Source: DATJZG01 sp035499295
Lineage (GTDB): Bacteria > Myxococcota > Myxococcia > Myxococcales > Anaeromyxobacteraceae
Assembly: GCA_035499295.1 (NCBI GenBank)
Contig: DATJZG010000034.1
Coordinates: 1 to 64,000 of the forward strand
Direction of reading: 5' to 3'
DNA length: 64,000 nt
A program made the translations under genes and the position numbers. The notes under the pieces are model-generated. The model did no database searches. It was not told the DNA's origin and was given only the letters and a program-made list of their open reading frames with translations. Of this stretch, positions 42,783 to 50,717 are shown piece by piece (within the stretch, counting starts at the first letter, position 1; the number at the start of each line of letters is the position of its first letter).

Positions 42783-43703
42783 ATGCCCCTTTTCCGCCGT
42801 CCCGACGGCACTTTGGTGAGAGACCTTCCCCCGGTCCGCGGGATCGTCCCCTACCTCATGCGCGGGAGGAACGAGAGCGCCGTCTACCACGAGTCCCTCT
42901 ACGACGTCGGCCGCGCCCGGGACTGGCTGCGCCGCTACAACCGCAGCCACGGCCAGCGGGTCACCCTCTTCCAACTCGTCCTCTACGCCTGCACGCGCGC
43001 CCTCCACCTGCGCCCGGGGCTCAACCGCTTCGCCTCGGGGGGCCGCCTCTACCAGCGGCGCGGAGTCTCGGTGGCCTTCGCCGCGAAGAAGGAGATGAGC
43101 GACCTGGCCCCCTTCGCCACCGTGAAGCTCGGCTTCCCGGAGGCGGAGGGGCTCGAGGAGTCGGTTCGCCGCGTGGCGGCGGCGGTCGAGGGGGGGCGAT
43201 CGGGCCCGGTGCGCCCCATCGACCGGGAGGCGGCGCTCATCATGAGCCTCCCCGGCTTCGTCGTCTCCTTCCTCACCCGGCTCGCCGCCTGGCTCGATCG
43301 GTGGAACCTCCTGCCCGGGTTCATGATGAAGGACGACCCGTTCTTCTCGAGCCTCTTCCTCGCCAACCTGGGCTCGGTGGGGCTGTCGGATACATTTCAC
43401 CATCTGTACGAATACGGGACGGTGAGCATCTTCGGGGTGGTGGGGCTCGTCCGGCCCACGCTCGCCCCCGGCCGGAACGGCCCGGAGGAGCGGGAGATCC
43501 TGCAGGTTCGCTGGACCCTGGACGAGCGGGTGAACGACGGCTTCTACGCGGCGCGCTCGCTCCGCATCGCCCAGGACATCCTCGAGGACCCGGAGCGCTT
43601 CCTCGGGCCGCCGGAGTCGGCCGTCGTCCCCACCCCCGAGGCCTGGAAGGCGCTGGCGGAGCGGCGCGAGGGCGTGGCTCCCCCGGGGCGGCCGGCGGGG
43701 TAG
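42783..43703 (+). CDS. E2-like acyltransferase domain protein, catalytic His replaced
   Basis: 306-aa protein resembling the catalytic domain of 2-oxo-acid dehydrogenase E2/chloramphenicol acetyltransferase, without lipoyl or subunit-binding domains. It has FANLGSVG-like LANLGSVGLSDTFHHLYEYG and a terminal LDERVNDGFYAARSLRIAQDILEDPERFL that corresponds to the normal catalytic DHRVxDG motif; here the His is Glu, so ordinary acyltransfer chemistry is probably lost. MPLFRRPDG starts at ATG 42783. The context gives no substrate. Confidence 0.75.
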   Translation: MPLFRRPDGTLVRDLPPVRGIVPYLMRGRNESAVYHESLYDVGRARDWLRRYNRSHGQRVTLFQLVLYACTRALHLRPGLNRFASGGRLYQRRGVSVAFAAKKEMSDLAPFATVKLGFPEAEGLEESVRRVAAAVEGGRSGPVRPIDREAALIMSLPGFVVSFLTRLAAWLDRWNLLPGFMMKDDPFFSSLFLANLGSVGLSDTFHHLYEYGTVSIFGVVGLVRPTLAPGRNGPEEREILQVRWTLDERVNDGFYAARSLRIAQDILEDPERFLGPPESAVVPTPEAWKALAERREGVAPPGRPAG

Positions 43704-43711
43704 GATGCGCC

Positions 43712-44608
43712 GTGCCCGGCCGCCGCTCCCCCGTCGCCGCCGCCCTCGCGCTCGCCCTCGCCGCCTGCGAGCGGCCGCTCCCGGCGACGCGGGGCGTCCC
43801 GCCGCGGGCCGCGGGCGAGGTGGCGGGCTGGCTGGCGGGCGGCGAGGCGGCGTTCCCCCCGCCCGGGCGCCCGCCGGCGCTCGACGTGCGCCTGCGCGCC
43901 CTCGGGGCCGAGGTGTACCGGGTCCGGTGCGCGCCTTGCCATGGGGTGAACGGCAACGGGCACGGCCCCCAGGCGGCGCGGCTCGGCATCCCGGCCCGCG
44001 ACTTCACCACCGGCGTGTACGAGCTTCGCTCCACCCCCTCGGGGACGTTGCCCACCGACGAGGACCTGTACCGCACCGTCTCCCGGGGGCTCCGCGGGAC
44101 GGCGATGCTGCCGTGGAGCTGGCTCACCGAACTCGAGCGCCACGCGCTGGTGGCGCAGCTCAAGTCCTTCTCCTCGCGCTTCGAGGAGGAGGAGCCGGGG
44201 GAGCCGGCGGTGATCCCGCCCGAGCCTCCGCTCTCCCCCGCGCTCCTCGCCCGCGGCTCCGAGGCGTACCGAGAGGCGGGCTGCCCGAACTGCCACGGCC
44301 CCCGCGGGGAAGGCGACGGGCCGTCGGCGCCCACGCTGCGGCGCGACGCGGGGGCGCCCGTCCGCCCGCGCCCCTTCGCCGACCGGCGCTTCCTCCGCGG
44401 CGGCTCGATGCGGGACCTGTGGCTCACCCTGGTGACGGGGCTCGACGGCACCCCCATGCCCTCCTACGAGACCCTGCCCCCCGACGACGTCTGGGCCATC
44501 GCGGCGCACGTCCGCGCGCTCGCCGGGCTCGACGCGGAGGTGGACCAAGCGCTGCCGCCGGACCCCGAGGAGCGGCTCGGCTTCCAGATCGACATCCTGG
44601 GGAGGTAG
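43712..44608 (+). CDS. Diheme cytochrome c lipoprotein
   Basis: 298-aa exported electron-transfer protein. GTG 43712 opens a lipoprotein signal (PVAAALALALAAC, lipobox LAAC). Two heme c attachment motifs are present, CAPCHG near residue 72 and CPNCHG near residue 193, each followed by G-x-G-x-G patterns, with Met ligands likely in TAMLPW and GTPMPSYE. So two cytochrome c domains of about 110 residues. It is 9 bases after the E2-like gene with a GGA ribosome-binding site. Confidence 0.88.
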   Translation: MPGRRSPVAAALALALAACERPLPATRGVPPRAAGEVAGWLAGGEAAFPPPGRPPALDVRLRALGAEVYRVRCAPCHGVNGNGHGPQAARLGIPARDFTTGVYELRSTPSGTLPTDEDLYRTVSRGLRGTAMLPWSWLTELERHALVAQLKSFSSRFEEEEPGEPAVIPPEPPLSPALLARGSEAYREAGCPNCHGPRGEGDGPSAPTLRRDAGAPVRPRPFADRRFLRGGSMRDLWLTLVTGLDGTPMPSYETLPPDDVWAIAAHVRALAGLDAEVDQALPPDPEERLGFQIDILGR

Positions 44609-44613
44609 CCCCT

Positions 44614-46350
44614 CTAGCTCTTCCGGCGCGCGGGGGTCGCCGGCTCGGGGCCCTCGGACGGTGCCGGGTGCACGCTCGCCGTCACCCGGAAGCTCCGCTC
44701 CTCGGAACCGCTCGGCAGCCACGGGTCGGGAATGGCGGGCTTGTTGCCGTCGCGGAGCATGGCGTAGTGGGGCGAGAGAATTTCCACCCCGGCCTCGAAG
44801 AACACGTCCTGCACGTTCTGGTTCAGCTCCGAGAGGATGAAGTGCTGCTGGCTCGGGTCCTCGATGTAGACGTCGAGCTCGTAGCGCACGTAGAAGTCGT
44901 CGAGCGCCCTCTGGATCACCCAGGGCTTGGGCGCGGAGCGGACCCGCGAGGTCTTCGCGGCCGCCCCGAGTAGGAGCTCGTGGATGCGCCGCCAGGGGGT
45001 GTCGTAACCGATGGTCACGCTGGTGGCGATGGCCACCCCGGCGCTGCGCGCCTCGTCGCTGTAGTTCAGGATCTGGTTGGCGAGCACCATCGACGCCGGG
45101 ATGGTGACGGTCTCGTTCCGGATGGTGGTCAGCTTCACCGCCAGCATGTTGTGCTGCGCCACCGTTCCGGTGGCGTCGGCGATGCGGACGAAATCGCCGA
45201 CGACGAACGGGCGCATGTAGGTGAGCACCACCCCGGAGATGGCGTTCGCCACCGAGGACCCCGAGCCGAGCGAGATCATGGCCCCGAAGAAGATGCCGAT
45301 GGCCTGGAAGGCGCTCGACCCGGCGCCGGGCAGGTAGGGGTAGATGGCCACGGCCACCAGGCCGTAGACGAGCACCGACACCAGCCGGGCGGTGGTCGGG
45401 CTCCACTCGGGGTAGAAGTCGGGGAGGCGGACGGCCCCTCGCTCCACCGCCTTGAAGAAGATGCGGTTGGCGCTGTTGACCGCGTAGCCGAGCAGGGCGA
45501 AGAGGGCGATGTAGACGAGGTTCGGCAGGAAGCGGACGACCTGGAGCAGCACCGAGCCTGCGGCACCGAGCGTGAAGGCGAGGGAGCGGTCCGCCGGGTC
45601 CCGGGTCCAGGGGAAGAGGTGCGCCACCACCTGCAGCCAGGTGAAGAACGCCAGGAGGACGAGGGCCAGGTGCACGCCCCGGCCCGCCCAGCGAATGAGC
45701 CGTCCCCGGGCCCCGACGGTGAGGAGGTCGGCCCCCTGGATGCGCGCCCGGGAGAAGATCCGCTCCACGGCGGCGCTGATCCTGGGAGCGAGCCTCCGGC
45801 GCACCCAGCGGAGGAGGAGCAGGAAGGCGACCAGGCAGGCGGTGGCGATGGCCGCGCCGATGCCGGAGCGGAGCAGGGCTCGCGGCGCCCGCTCCTCGCG
45901 GTAAGCCTGGAGCGCCTCCCGCACCACCTCGGCGACGTATTTCGCGTAGGCGGCGCGCTGGGGGCCACTGACGCCGGCCTCCTCGTCGGTGATGCTCGCC
46001 ACGAACTGGTCGCCGACGTAGAGGTCGCTGAAGAGCCCCTCCTCCACGTGCACCGGGCCGGGCGGCTGGGGCTGGCTCGCGACTCTCTGCAGCCGTGACT
46101 CGATTCGCTCCGCCCGGACCGCCGGCGTGAGCTCGGCCACCCCGCCGCGGACGTAGAAGAGGGTCTTCCCGTCGAAGCGGACCGGCACCGGCTCGGTCGT
46201 CTTCCAGGCCTCGAGCGGCGGGGAGGGCCTTCCCAGGGCGGCCGGCGGAGTCCTCGGTGCGCCGGGGGCCTGGGGCAGGGCAGCGCCCGCCGGCGCCAGG
46301 AGTGAGAGAACGGCGGCGAGCCAGGCGGCGCGGCAGGGAGGGGTGTGCAT
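44614..46350 (-). CDS. Mechanosensitive ion channel (MscS family)
   Basis: 578-aa protein with a signal peptide (AAWLAAVLSLLAPAGAAL), a periplasmic N-terminal domain of about 150 residues, several transmembrane helices (IATACLVAFLLLL, LALVLLAFFTWLQVV, LVYIALFALLGYAV, LVSVLVYGLVAVAI) and the MscS core: GIFFGAMISLGSGSSVANAISG pore helix, then MRPFVVGDFVRIADATGTV and the VTIPASMVLANQILNYS beta domain. Protects cells from hypo-osmotic stress. Convergent with the cytochrome gene, stops 5 bases apart. Confidence 0.88.
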   Translation of the reverse strand: MHTPPCRAAWLAAVLSLLAPAGAALPQAPGAPRTPPAALGRPSPPLEAWKTTEPVPVRFDGKTLFYVRGGVAELTPAVRAERIESRLQRVASQPQPPGPVHVEEGLFSDLYVGDQFVASITDEEAGVSGPQRAAYAKYVAEVVREALQAYREERAPRALLRSGIGAAIATACLVAFLLLLRWVRRRLAPRISAAVERIFSRARIQGADLLTVGARGRLIRWAGRGVHLALVLLAFFTWLQVVAHLFPWTRDPADRSLAFTLGAAGSVLLQVVRFLPNLVYIALFALLGYAVNSANRIFFKAVERGAVRLPDFYPEWSPTTARLVSVLVYGLVAVAIYPYLPGAGSSAFQAIGIFFGAMISLGSGSSVANAISGVVLTYMRPFVVGDFVRIADATGTVAQHNMLAVKLTTIRNETVTIPASMVLANQILNYSDEARSAGVAIATSVTIGYDTPWRRIHELLLGAAAKTSRVRSAPKPWVIQRALDDFYVRYELDVYIEDPSQQHFILSELNQNVQDVFFEAGVEILSPHYAMLRDGNKPAIPDPWLPSGSEERSFRVTASVHPAPSEGPEPATPARRKS

Positions 46351-46468
46351 GGGTGCCCGCCCCTCGAACCTACCACGGCCGGTGACGCAGGGCTCAAGGC
46401 GTCGCCGCATTTGCCCGGCCCGCGCCCGTCGCCTAACATCTCCCGAAACGCGAAAGGGGAGGTCACCG

Positions 46469-47107
46469 ATGGCACATGGCGAGCACCTGCGCATCCTGAT
46501 CGGCGGACGGTTGGACCACGCCGTCGACTGCGGCGACCGGACGGTCCTGCACCTCGCCCTGCCGCCCAACGGCCGCCTCCCGGCGGTGAAGAGATCGCTC
46601 CTCGCCGACTTCACCTACGGCGCCGAGCGGGTGGAGGTGGTGCGGCACACCGAGAGGACCCATCCGCCCAAGATGGTGGTGAGCCGGGCCTTCTCCAAGC
46701 TCGGCGACTCTGCCGCCTGGGCCATGTTTCCGACTCCCGAGCACTTCGTCGTCTGGTGCCTCACCGGGCAGACTCCCATCGCCCACCCCGAGCCGGAAGG
46801 CGCCGCCGCCGCTCCGGCGGAGGTGGTCCCGGCCGCGCCCGCCGCGAAGCCCGCGAAGAAGGCCGCCGCGGCCCGGGCGCCTGCCAAGGCGGGAGCGAAG
46901 CCGAAGGCGAGAGTGAAGGCCTCCCCGAAGGGCGTTGCCAAGGCTGTGAAGAAGCCGGCTCGCAAGGCCGCGAGGAAGCCCCGGGCCGCGAAGGCTCGGG
47001 CCGCCGCCCCGAAGAAGGCTGCCCGGAAGCCGGCCCGGGCGAAGGGCGCCACCTCCAAGGTCGCTCGCAAGCCCACGCAGAGGAAGAAGCCGTCTAAGAA
47101 GCGCTAG
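46469..47107 (+). CDS. LRAT-like domain fused to histone-H1-like basic tail
   Basis: 212-aa protein in two parts. Residues 1-105 resemble an LRAT/NlpC-P60-type fold (GRLDHAVDCGDRTVLHL, SRAFSKLGD, and TPEHFVVWCLTG) but the normal catalytic Asn-Cys of NCEHF is replaced by Thr89-Pro90, so the peptidase/acyltransferase activity is probably lost. From about residue 115 to the end the tail is Lys, Ala and Pro rich with repeated AKKAA, KPARKAARKPR and KKPSKKR motifs, like the carboxy tails of histone H1. It probably binds nucleic acid. The ATG at 46469 follows an AAAGGGGAGG ribosome-binding site. Confidence 0.75.
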   Translation: MAHGEHLRILIGGRLDHAVDCGDRTVLHLALPPNGRLPAVKRSLLADFTYGAERVEVVRHTERTHPPKMVVSRAFSKLGDSAAWAMFPTPEHFVVWCLTGQTPIAHPEPEGAAAAPAEVVPAAPAAKPAKKAAAARAPAKAGAKPKARVKASPKGVAKAVKKPARKAARKPRAAKARAAAPKKAARKPARAKGATSKVARKPTQRKKPSKKR

Positions 47108-47260
47108 AGGCTTCGGGGCTTCAGAAGGAAGGACGAATGGCCATCCGCCGGCCGCGACCCCACTTTGGGTCTCGGCCCGGGGTGGCGGCTGCGCGCCGAT
47201 TCCCGGTGGTGTACAAGGCCGCGCCGCGCCGTCGAGCCGCGCGCGGAACGGAGGAAGTCG

Positions 47261-48166
47261 ATGCGCTTTCCATGGATCGCCGCGCTGCTCGCCGCCCTGC
47301 TCGCCGCCGGGCCGGCCGCCGCCGAGGAGCCCAAGTTCGCCTACGGGAAGAAGGAGGACATCGCCAAGGCTCCGGACTGGGCGGCCTCGGTGACCGCCGG
47401 CTTCGGCGCCACCACCGGAAATGCCCAGAACCTCAACTTCACCGCCGGCGTGACGGTGAGCCGCCGCTTCGACGAGAACATGCTGAGCTTCGACGGGAGC
47501 GCCGCCATCACGCGGAGCACCATCCCCATCGCGGTGGCCGGGCCGACCCCGCCCGGCTACGCCGAGCTCAGCTCCCTCACCCAGACGACGAGCGAGGCGT
47601 GGAACACCCGCCTGCGCTACGACCGGTTCTTCGACCTGAACGCGCTCTACGCCTTCGTCTTCGCCGGCGGAGACGTGCCGGCGGGCAAGCAGTTCCTGGG
47701 CGGCGCCCAGGTGGGCTACGCGCGCGCCCTCGTCAAGACCGCGAAGGACGAGCTGTCCTTGGAGATGGGCGTCGATTACAGCCACGAGCTCTTCGTCACC
47801 GGCACGCCGGACTCGGTCAACATCGCCTCGCTGCGCGCCTACCTCGGCTACATCGGCAACCCCAACGACTTGCTCTCCTACAACGTCGGCGTCGAGTGGC
47901 TCGGGAACATGAACGAGGAGACGCGACCCACCGGCACGGTGGGCGCCTTCGCCGACAACCGGGTGAACGGCAAGCTCGGCCTCACCTGGAAGATCTTCGG
48001 GAACGGCAGCCTGGGCTTCCGCTTCCGCGCACTCTACGACTCGGCTCCCGCCCCGAAGCCGCTGCCGGGCCTGCCCCCCGGCCTGAGCTGGCCCCCGGGA
48101 TATCAGCCGCTCGCCGAGAAGCTCGACACCTTCACGGAGATCGTGCTCGTCTACAAGCTTCTCTAG
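47261..48166 (+). CDS. DUF481 family outer-membrane beta-barrel protein
   Basis: 301-aa protein with a cleavable signal peptide (IAALLAALLAAGPAAAE). The DUF481 pattern of paired beta strands follows (WAASVTAGFGATTGNAQNLN, WNTRLRYDRFFDLNALYAF, GAQVGYARALVKTAKDEL, SLEMGVDYSHELF, KLGLTWKIFGNGSLGFRFR) and the final strand ends in FTEIVLVYKLL, typical of an outer-membrane C-terminus. Function of the family is unknown. ATG 47261 follows GGAGGAAG. Confidence 0.85.
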   Translation: MRFPWIAALLAALLAAGPAAAEEPKFAYGKKEDIAKAPDWAASVTAGFGATTGNAQNLNFTAGVTVSRRFDENMLSFDGSAAITRSTIPIAVAGPTPPGYAELSSLTQTTSEAWNTRLRYDRFFDLNALYAFVFAGGDVPAGKQFLGGAQVGYARALVKTAKDELSLEMGVDYSHELFVTGTPDSVNIASLRAYLGYIGNPNDLLSYNVGVEWLGNMNEETRPTGTVGAFADNRVNGKLGLTWKIFGNGSLGFRFRALYDSAPAPKPLPGLPPGLSWPPGYQPLAEKLDTFTEIVLVYKLL

Positions 48167-48171
48167 GGCGA

Positions 48172-48201
48172 CCGGGGGAGGCCCGGGCCTCGAGTCCCCG
48201 G
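48172..48201 (+). terminator. Two-tier inverted repeat after the DUF481 gene
   Basis: Outer arms CCGGGG (48172-48177) and CCCCGG (48196-48201) enclose a perfect palindrome GAGGCCCGGGCCTC (48178-48191). It begins 6 bases after the stop codon. There is no T-run, but the stable stem makes it a likely terminator. Confidence 0.5.
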
Positions 48202-48288
48202 CGCACCCCGCGCGCGGACACGCGGCCCCGACCGGGCGGCGGCTGCGGACGTCTTCCAGTGCCGGCGGCGGGAGCGGCTTCCCGCCGA

Positions 48289-48317
48289 TTGCACTTCTTG
48301 CCGCGTTGCGTCATACT
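48289..48317 (+). promoter_or_regulatory. Promoter of acyl-CoA dehydrogenase gene 2
   Basis: TTGCAC (48289-48294) and CATACT (48312-48317) are 17 bases apart, a good sigma-70-type pair. The start site near 48324 falls inside the operator at 48319-48334. Confidence 0.6.
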
Positions 48318-48318
48318 G

Positions 48319-48334
48319 TTGATTTGAGAATCAG
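48319..48334 (+). promoter_or_regulatory. Operator shared with first acyl-CoA dehydrogenase gene
   Basis: TTGATTTGAGAATCAG differs in only one base from the reverse complement of the element at 35373-35388. It overlaps the predicted start site and lies between -10 and the ribosome-binding site, so binding would block transcription. Confidence 0.65.
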
Positions 48335-48346
48335 GAGGGTGCCCAC

Positions 48347-50101
48347 ATGGTCGACCGGAAGACGGCGAGCTTCGTTCAGTCGCTCTGCATGGGGGAGATC
48401 GAGGAGGAGATCATCGTCCCCTTCCCCGACATGCGGACCTCCGAGAAGGAGATGCTCTCGCAGGTCCTCGCCTCCGTGCGCCAGCTCGTCTCGGGGCGCG
48501 AGAAGGAGTTCCGCGAGTGGGACCGTACGGCCGAGATGCCCGCGTCCTTCGTGGACGAGCTGCGCTCCTTCGGCCTCTTCGGGCTCGTCATCCCCGAGGC
48601 GTACGGCGGCATCGGCTTCGGCTCGGCCGCCTACTCCCGGGTGCTGCAGGAGATCGCCCAGTACGACTCGTCGGTCGCCCTCACGGTGGGCGCGCACAGC
48701 TCCATCGGGATGCGCGGGCTGCTCCTCTTCGGGAGCGACGCCCAGAAGGAGCGCTGGCTCTCGAAGCTCGCCAGCGGCGAGCTCATCGCCGCCTTCTGCC
48801 TCACCGAGCCGGGGGCGGGCTCCGACGCAGCCGCCGTGCGCACCACCGCCCGCCGCGACGGCAACGACTGGATCCTGAACGGTGAGAAGATCTGGATCAC
48901 GAACGGCGGGATGGCCGACCTGTTCACGGTCTTCGCCAAGACCCCCGAGGTCCAGACCGGGCAGCACAAGGCGAGCATGACAGCCTTCGTGGTCACCCGC
49001 GACCTTCCCGGCGTCTCGACCGGACCCCACGAGGACAAGATGGGGATCCGGGCCAGCTCCACCACCACGGTCACCTTCAGCGACGTGCGCGTCCCGGGGG
49101 ACCACGTGCTCGGCGAGCTCGGGCAGGGCTTCAAGGCCGCCATGCGCATCCTGAACGCCGGGCGCACCGGCCTGGGCGGGGGCTCGGTCGGCGGCATGAA
49201 GAAGCTCATCCGGCTGGCGGCGGCGCAGGCAAAGGAGCGACACCAGTTCGGGCGCGCCATCGCCGAGTTCGGGATGATCAAGGAGAAGATCGGCCTGATG
49301 GTGGTCGACTGTTACGCCTCCGAGTCGGTGGTGAGCATGGTGGCCGGGCTCATCGACCAAGGGTACGAGGACTACGCGGTCGAGGCCGCCATCTCCAAGG
49401 TGTTCGCCACCGAGGCGCTCTGGCGCACCGCCGACGAGGCGCTGCAGATCGCGGGCGGGTCGGGCTACATGCGCGAACTTCCCTACGAGCGGGCCATCCG
49501 GGACAGCCGCATCAACCGCATCTTCGAGGGCACGAACGAGATCCTCCGGCTCTTCATCGCCCTCACCGCCATGAACGACGTCGGGACCCAGCTGAAGGAG
49601 CTCGCCGCCGCGGTGCGGAACTCGGTCGCCGACCCCATCAAGGGCTTCGGGGTGCTGTCCGGCTACGCCCGGAAGCGGGCTTCCATCGCCACCGGGCTGG
49701 TCGGGGAGAAGCGCGCCTTCACCCTCCTCCACCCGGAGGTGAAGGACGCCGCCGCCATCGTCGAGGAGGGGACCCGCGACCTGGCCGCCGCCGCCGACCG
49801 GGTCCTGCGCAAGCACGGGGGCAAGATCGTCGGGAAGCAGTTCGCGACCAAGCGCATCGCCGACATCCTCATCGACCTCTTCGTGCTCTCCTGCGTGCTC
49901 TCGCGCGCGAACACCGCGGTGGAGGAGAAGGGGGAGAAGGGGGCCGTCCGCGAGCTCGAGATCCTGGGCGTCTTCGCCGGCCGCGCGCGCCGGCGCATGC
50001 GGAGCAACGTGCACCGCATCGACGACAACGACGACGACCTGGTGAAGGCGCTCGCCGAGCACGCCTTCGAAAACGACGGTTACGCCTGGGACACGCTCTA
50101 G
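48347..50101 (+). CDS. Acyl-CoA dehydrogenase (very-long-chain type)
   Basis: 584-aa acyl-CoA dehydrogenase with the complete flavin/substrate motifs: VIPEAYGGIGFGSAAYS, FCLTEPGAGSDAAAVRTTA, WILNGEKIWITNGGMADLF, IAGGSGYMRELPYERAIRD and the catalytic-base segment RIFEGTNEILRLF. The C-terminal 170 residues are an extra helical region as in VLCAD/ACAD9. It has an AGGAGG ribosome-binding site directly after its operator. It is more typical of the family than the gene at 35413 and is convergent with the HEAT-repeat gene. Confidence 0.95.
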   Translation: MVDRKTASFVQSLCMGEIEEEIIVPFPDMRTSEKEMLSQVLASVRQLVSGREKEFREWDRTAEMPASFVDELRSFGLFGLVIPEAYGGIGFGSAAYSRVLQEIAQYDSSVALTVGAHSSIGMRGLLLFGSDAQKERWLSKLASGELIAAFCLTEPGAGSDAAAVRTTARRDGNDWILNGEKIWITNGGMADLFTVFAKTPEVQTGQHKASMTAFVVTRDLPGVSTGPHEDKMGIRASSTTTVTFSDVRVPGDHVLGELGQGFKAAMRILNAGRTGLGGGSVGGMKKLIRLAAAQAKERHQFGRAIAEFGMIKEKIGLMVVDCYASESVVSMVAGLIDQGYEDYAVEAAISKVFATEALWRTADEALQIAGGSGYMRELPYERAIRDSRINRIFEGTNEILRLFIALTAMNDVGTQLKELAAAVRNSVADPIKGFGVLSGYARKRASIATGLVGEKRAFTLLHPEVKDAAAIVEEGTRDLAAAADRVLRKHGGKIVGKQFATKRIADILIDLFVLSCVLSRANTAVEEKGEKGAVRELEILGVFAGRARRRMRSNVHRIDDNDDDLVKALAEHAFENDGYAWDTL

Positions 50102-50117
50102 CGGGTCGCCGAGCCGA

Positions 50118-50143
50118 GAGGGGCCGGCCCCCGGCGTCCCCTC
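50118..50143. terminator. Bidirectional hairpin between convergent genes
   Basis: GAGGGG (50118-50123) and CCCCTC (50138-50143) pair around a G+C-rich loop that can itself form GGGGCCGGCCCC. It fills the 43-base gap between the dehydrogenase stop and the stop of the leftward gene, so it could end both transcripts. Confidence 0.5.
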
Positions 50144-50144
50144 G

Positions 50145-50705
50145 CTACCGGACCGTACGGCACGTCTCGAGCGCGCGCCGGTAGCGCGGGCGCTCCGGCG
50201 CCGGCTCCGCAGCCGCCTGCGCCTCCACCGCCGGGCAGTCTGCCGGGGTACCGCGGAGCGCCAGCGCCTGGGCGGCGGCCGCGCGCACGCCGGGGTGGTC
50301 GGCCCGGGCCATCACCGGCCCGAGCGCCGCCCCCAGCTCCGCCTTCGGGACGAGTCTCGCCAGCGAGTCGACCGCCTCCACCCGGACCAGGAGCGGCCCC
50401 TCGGCGAGCGCCACCCCCTTGGCCGCCTCGATCGCCTCGTCCCCGCCGATGAGCGAGAGCGCCGCGAGCGCCCTCGCTCGCCAGGTGGGAAGCTCGGCGG
50501 CGTCCCTGGCGACGGCCGCCAGGATGGGCACCGCCCCCGGCCCGAGCGCCCGCCAGCGCGAGGCCGGGATGGGCGTGTCGATGGACCCGAGGTAGGCGTC
50601 GATCCGCTGTCGCAGCGCCTCGTCCGGCGAGGGGGTGCCGGCCGCGGCCGGACTCCCGGCGCCCAGGGCGGCGGCGAGGAGGATGGGAAGGAGATTGGCG
50701 GTCAC
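50145..50705 (-). CDS. Exported HEAT-repeat-like protein
   Basis: 186-aa protein with a signal peptide (LLPILLAAALGAGSPAAAG) and alpha-helical repeats (VPILAAVARDAAELPTWRAR, ALAALSLIGGDEAIEAA, VRVEAVDSLARLVPKAELG, GVRAAAAQALALRGTP) typical of HEAT/armadillo-like periplasmic proteins. It sits 12 bases after the metalloprotease gene, so it is probably co-transcribed. Binding partner unknown. Confidence 0.7.
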   Translation of the reverse strand: MTANLLPILLAAALGAGSPAAAGTPSPDEALRQRIDAYLGSIDTPIPASRWRALGPGAVPILAAVARDAAELPTWRARALAALSLIGGDEAIEAAKGVALAEGPLLVRVEAVDSLARLVPKAELGAALGPVMARADHPGVRAAAAQALALRGTPADCPAVEAQAAAEPAPERPRYRRALETCRTVR

Positions 50706-50717
50706 GTTCGTTCGCTC

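Noticed and set aside
42471..43403. Long leftward frame opposite the E2-like gene
   Set aside because: It is the antisense shadow of the plus-strand gene, whose residues match a known fold.
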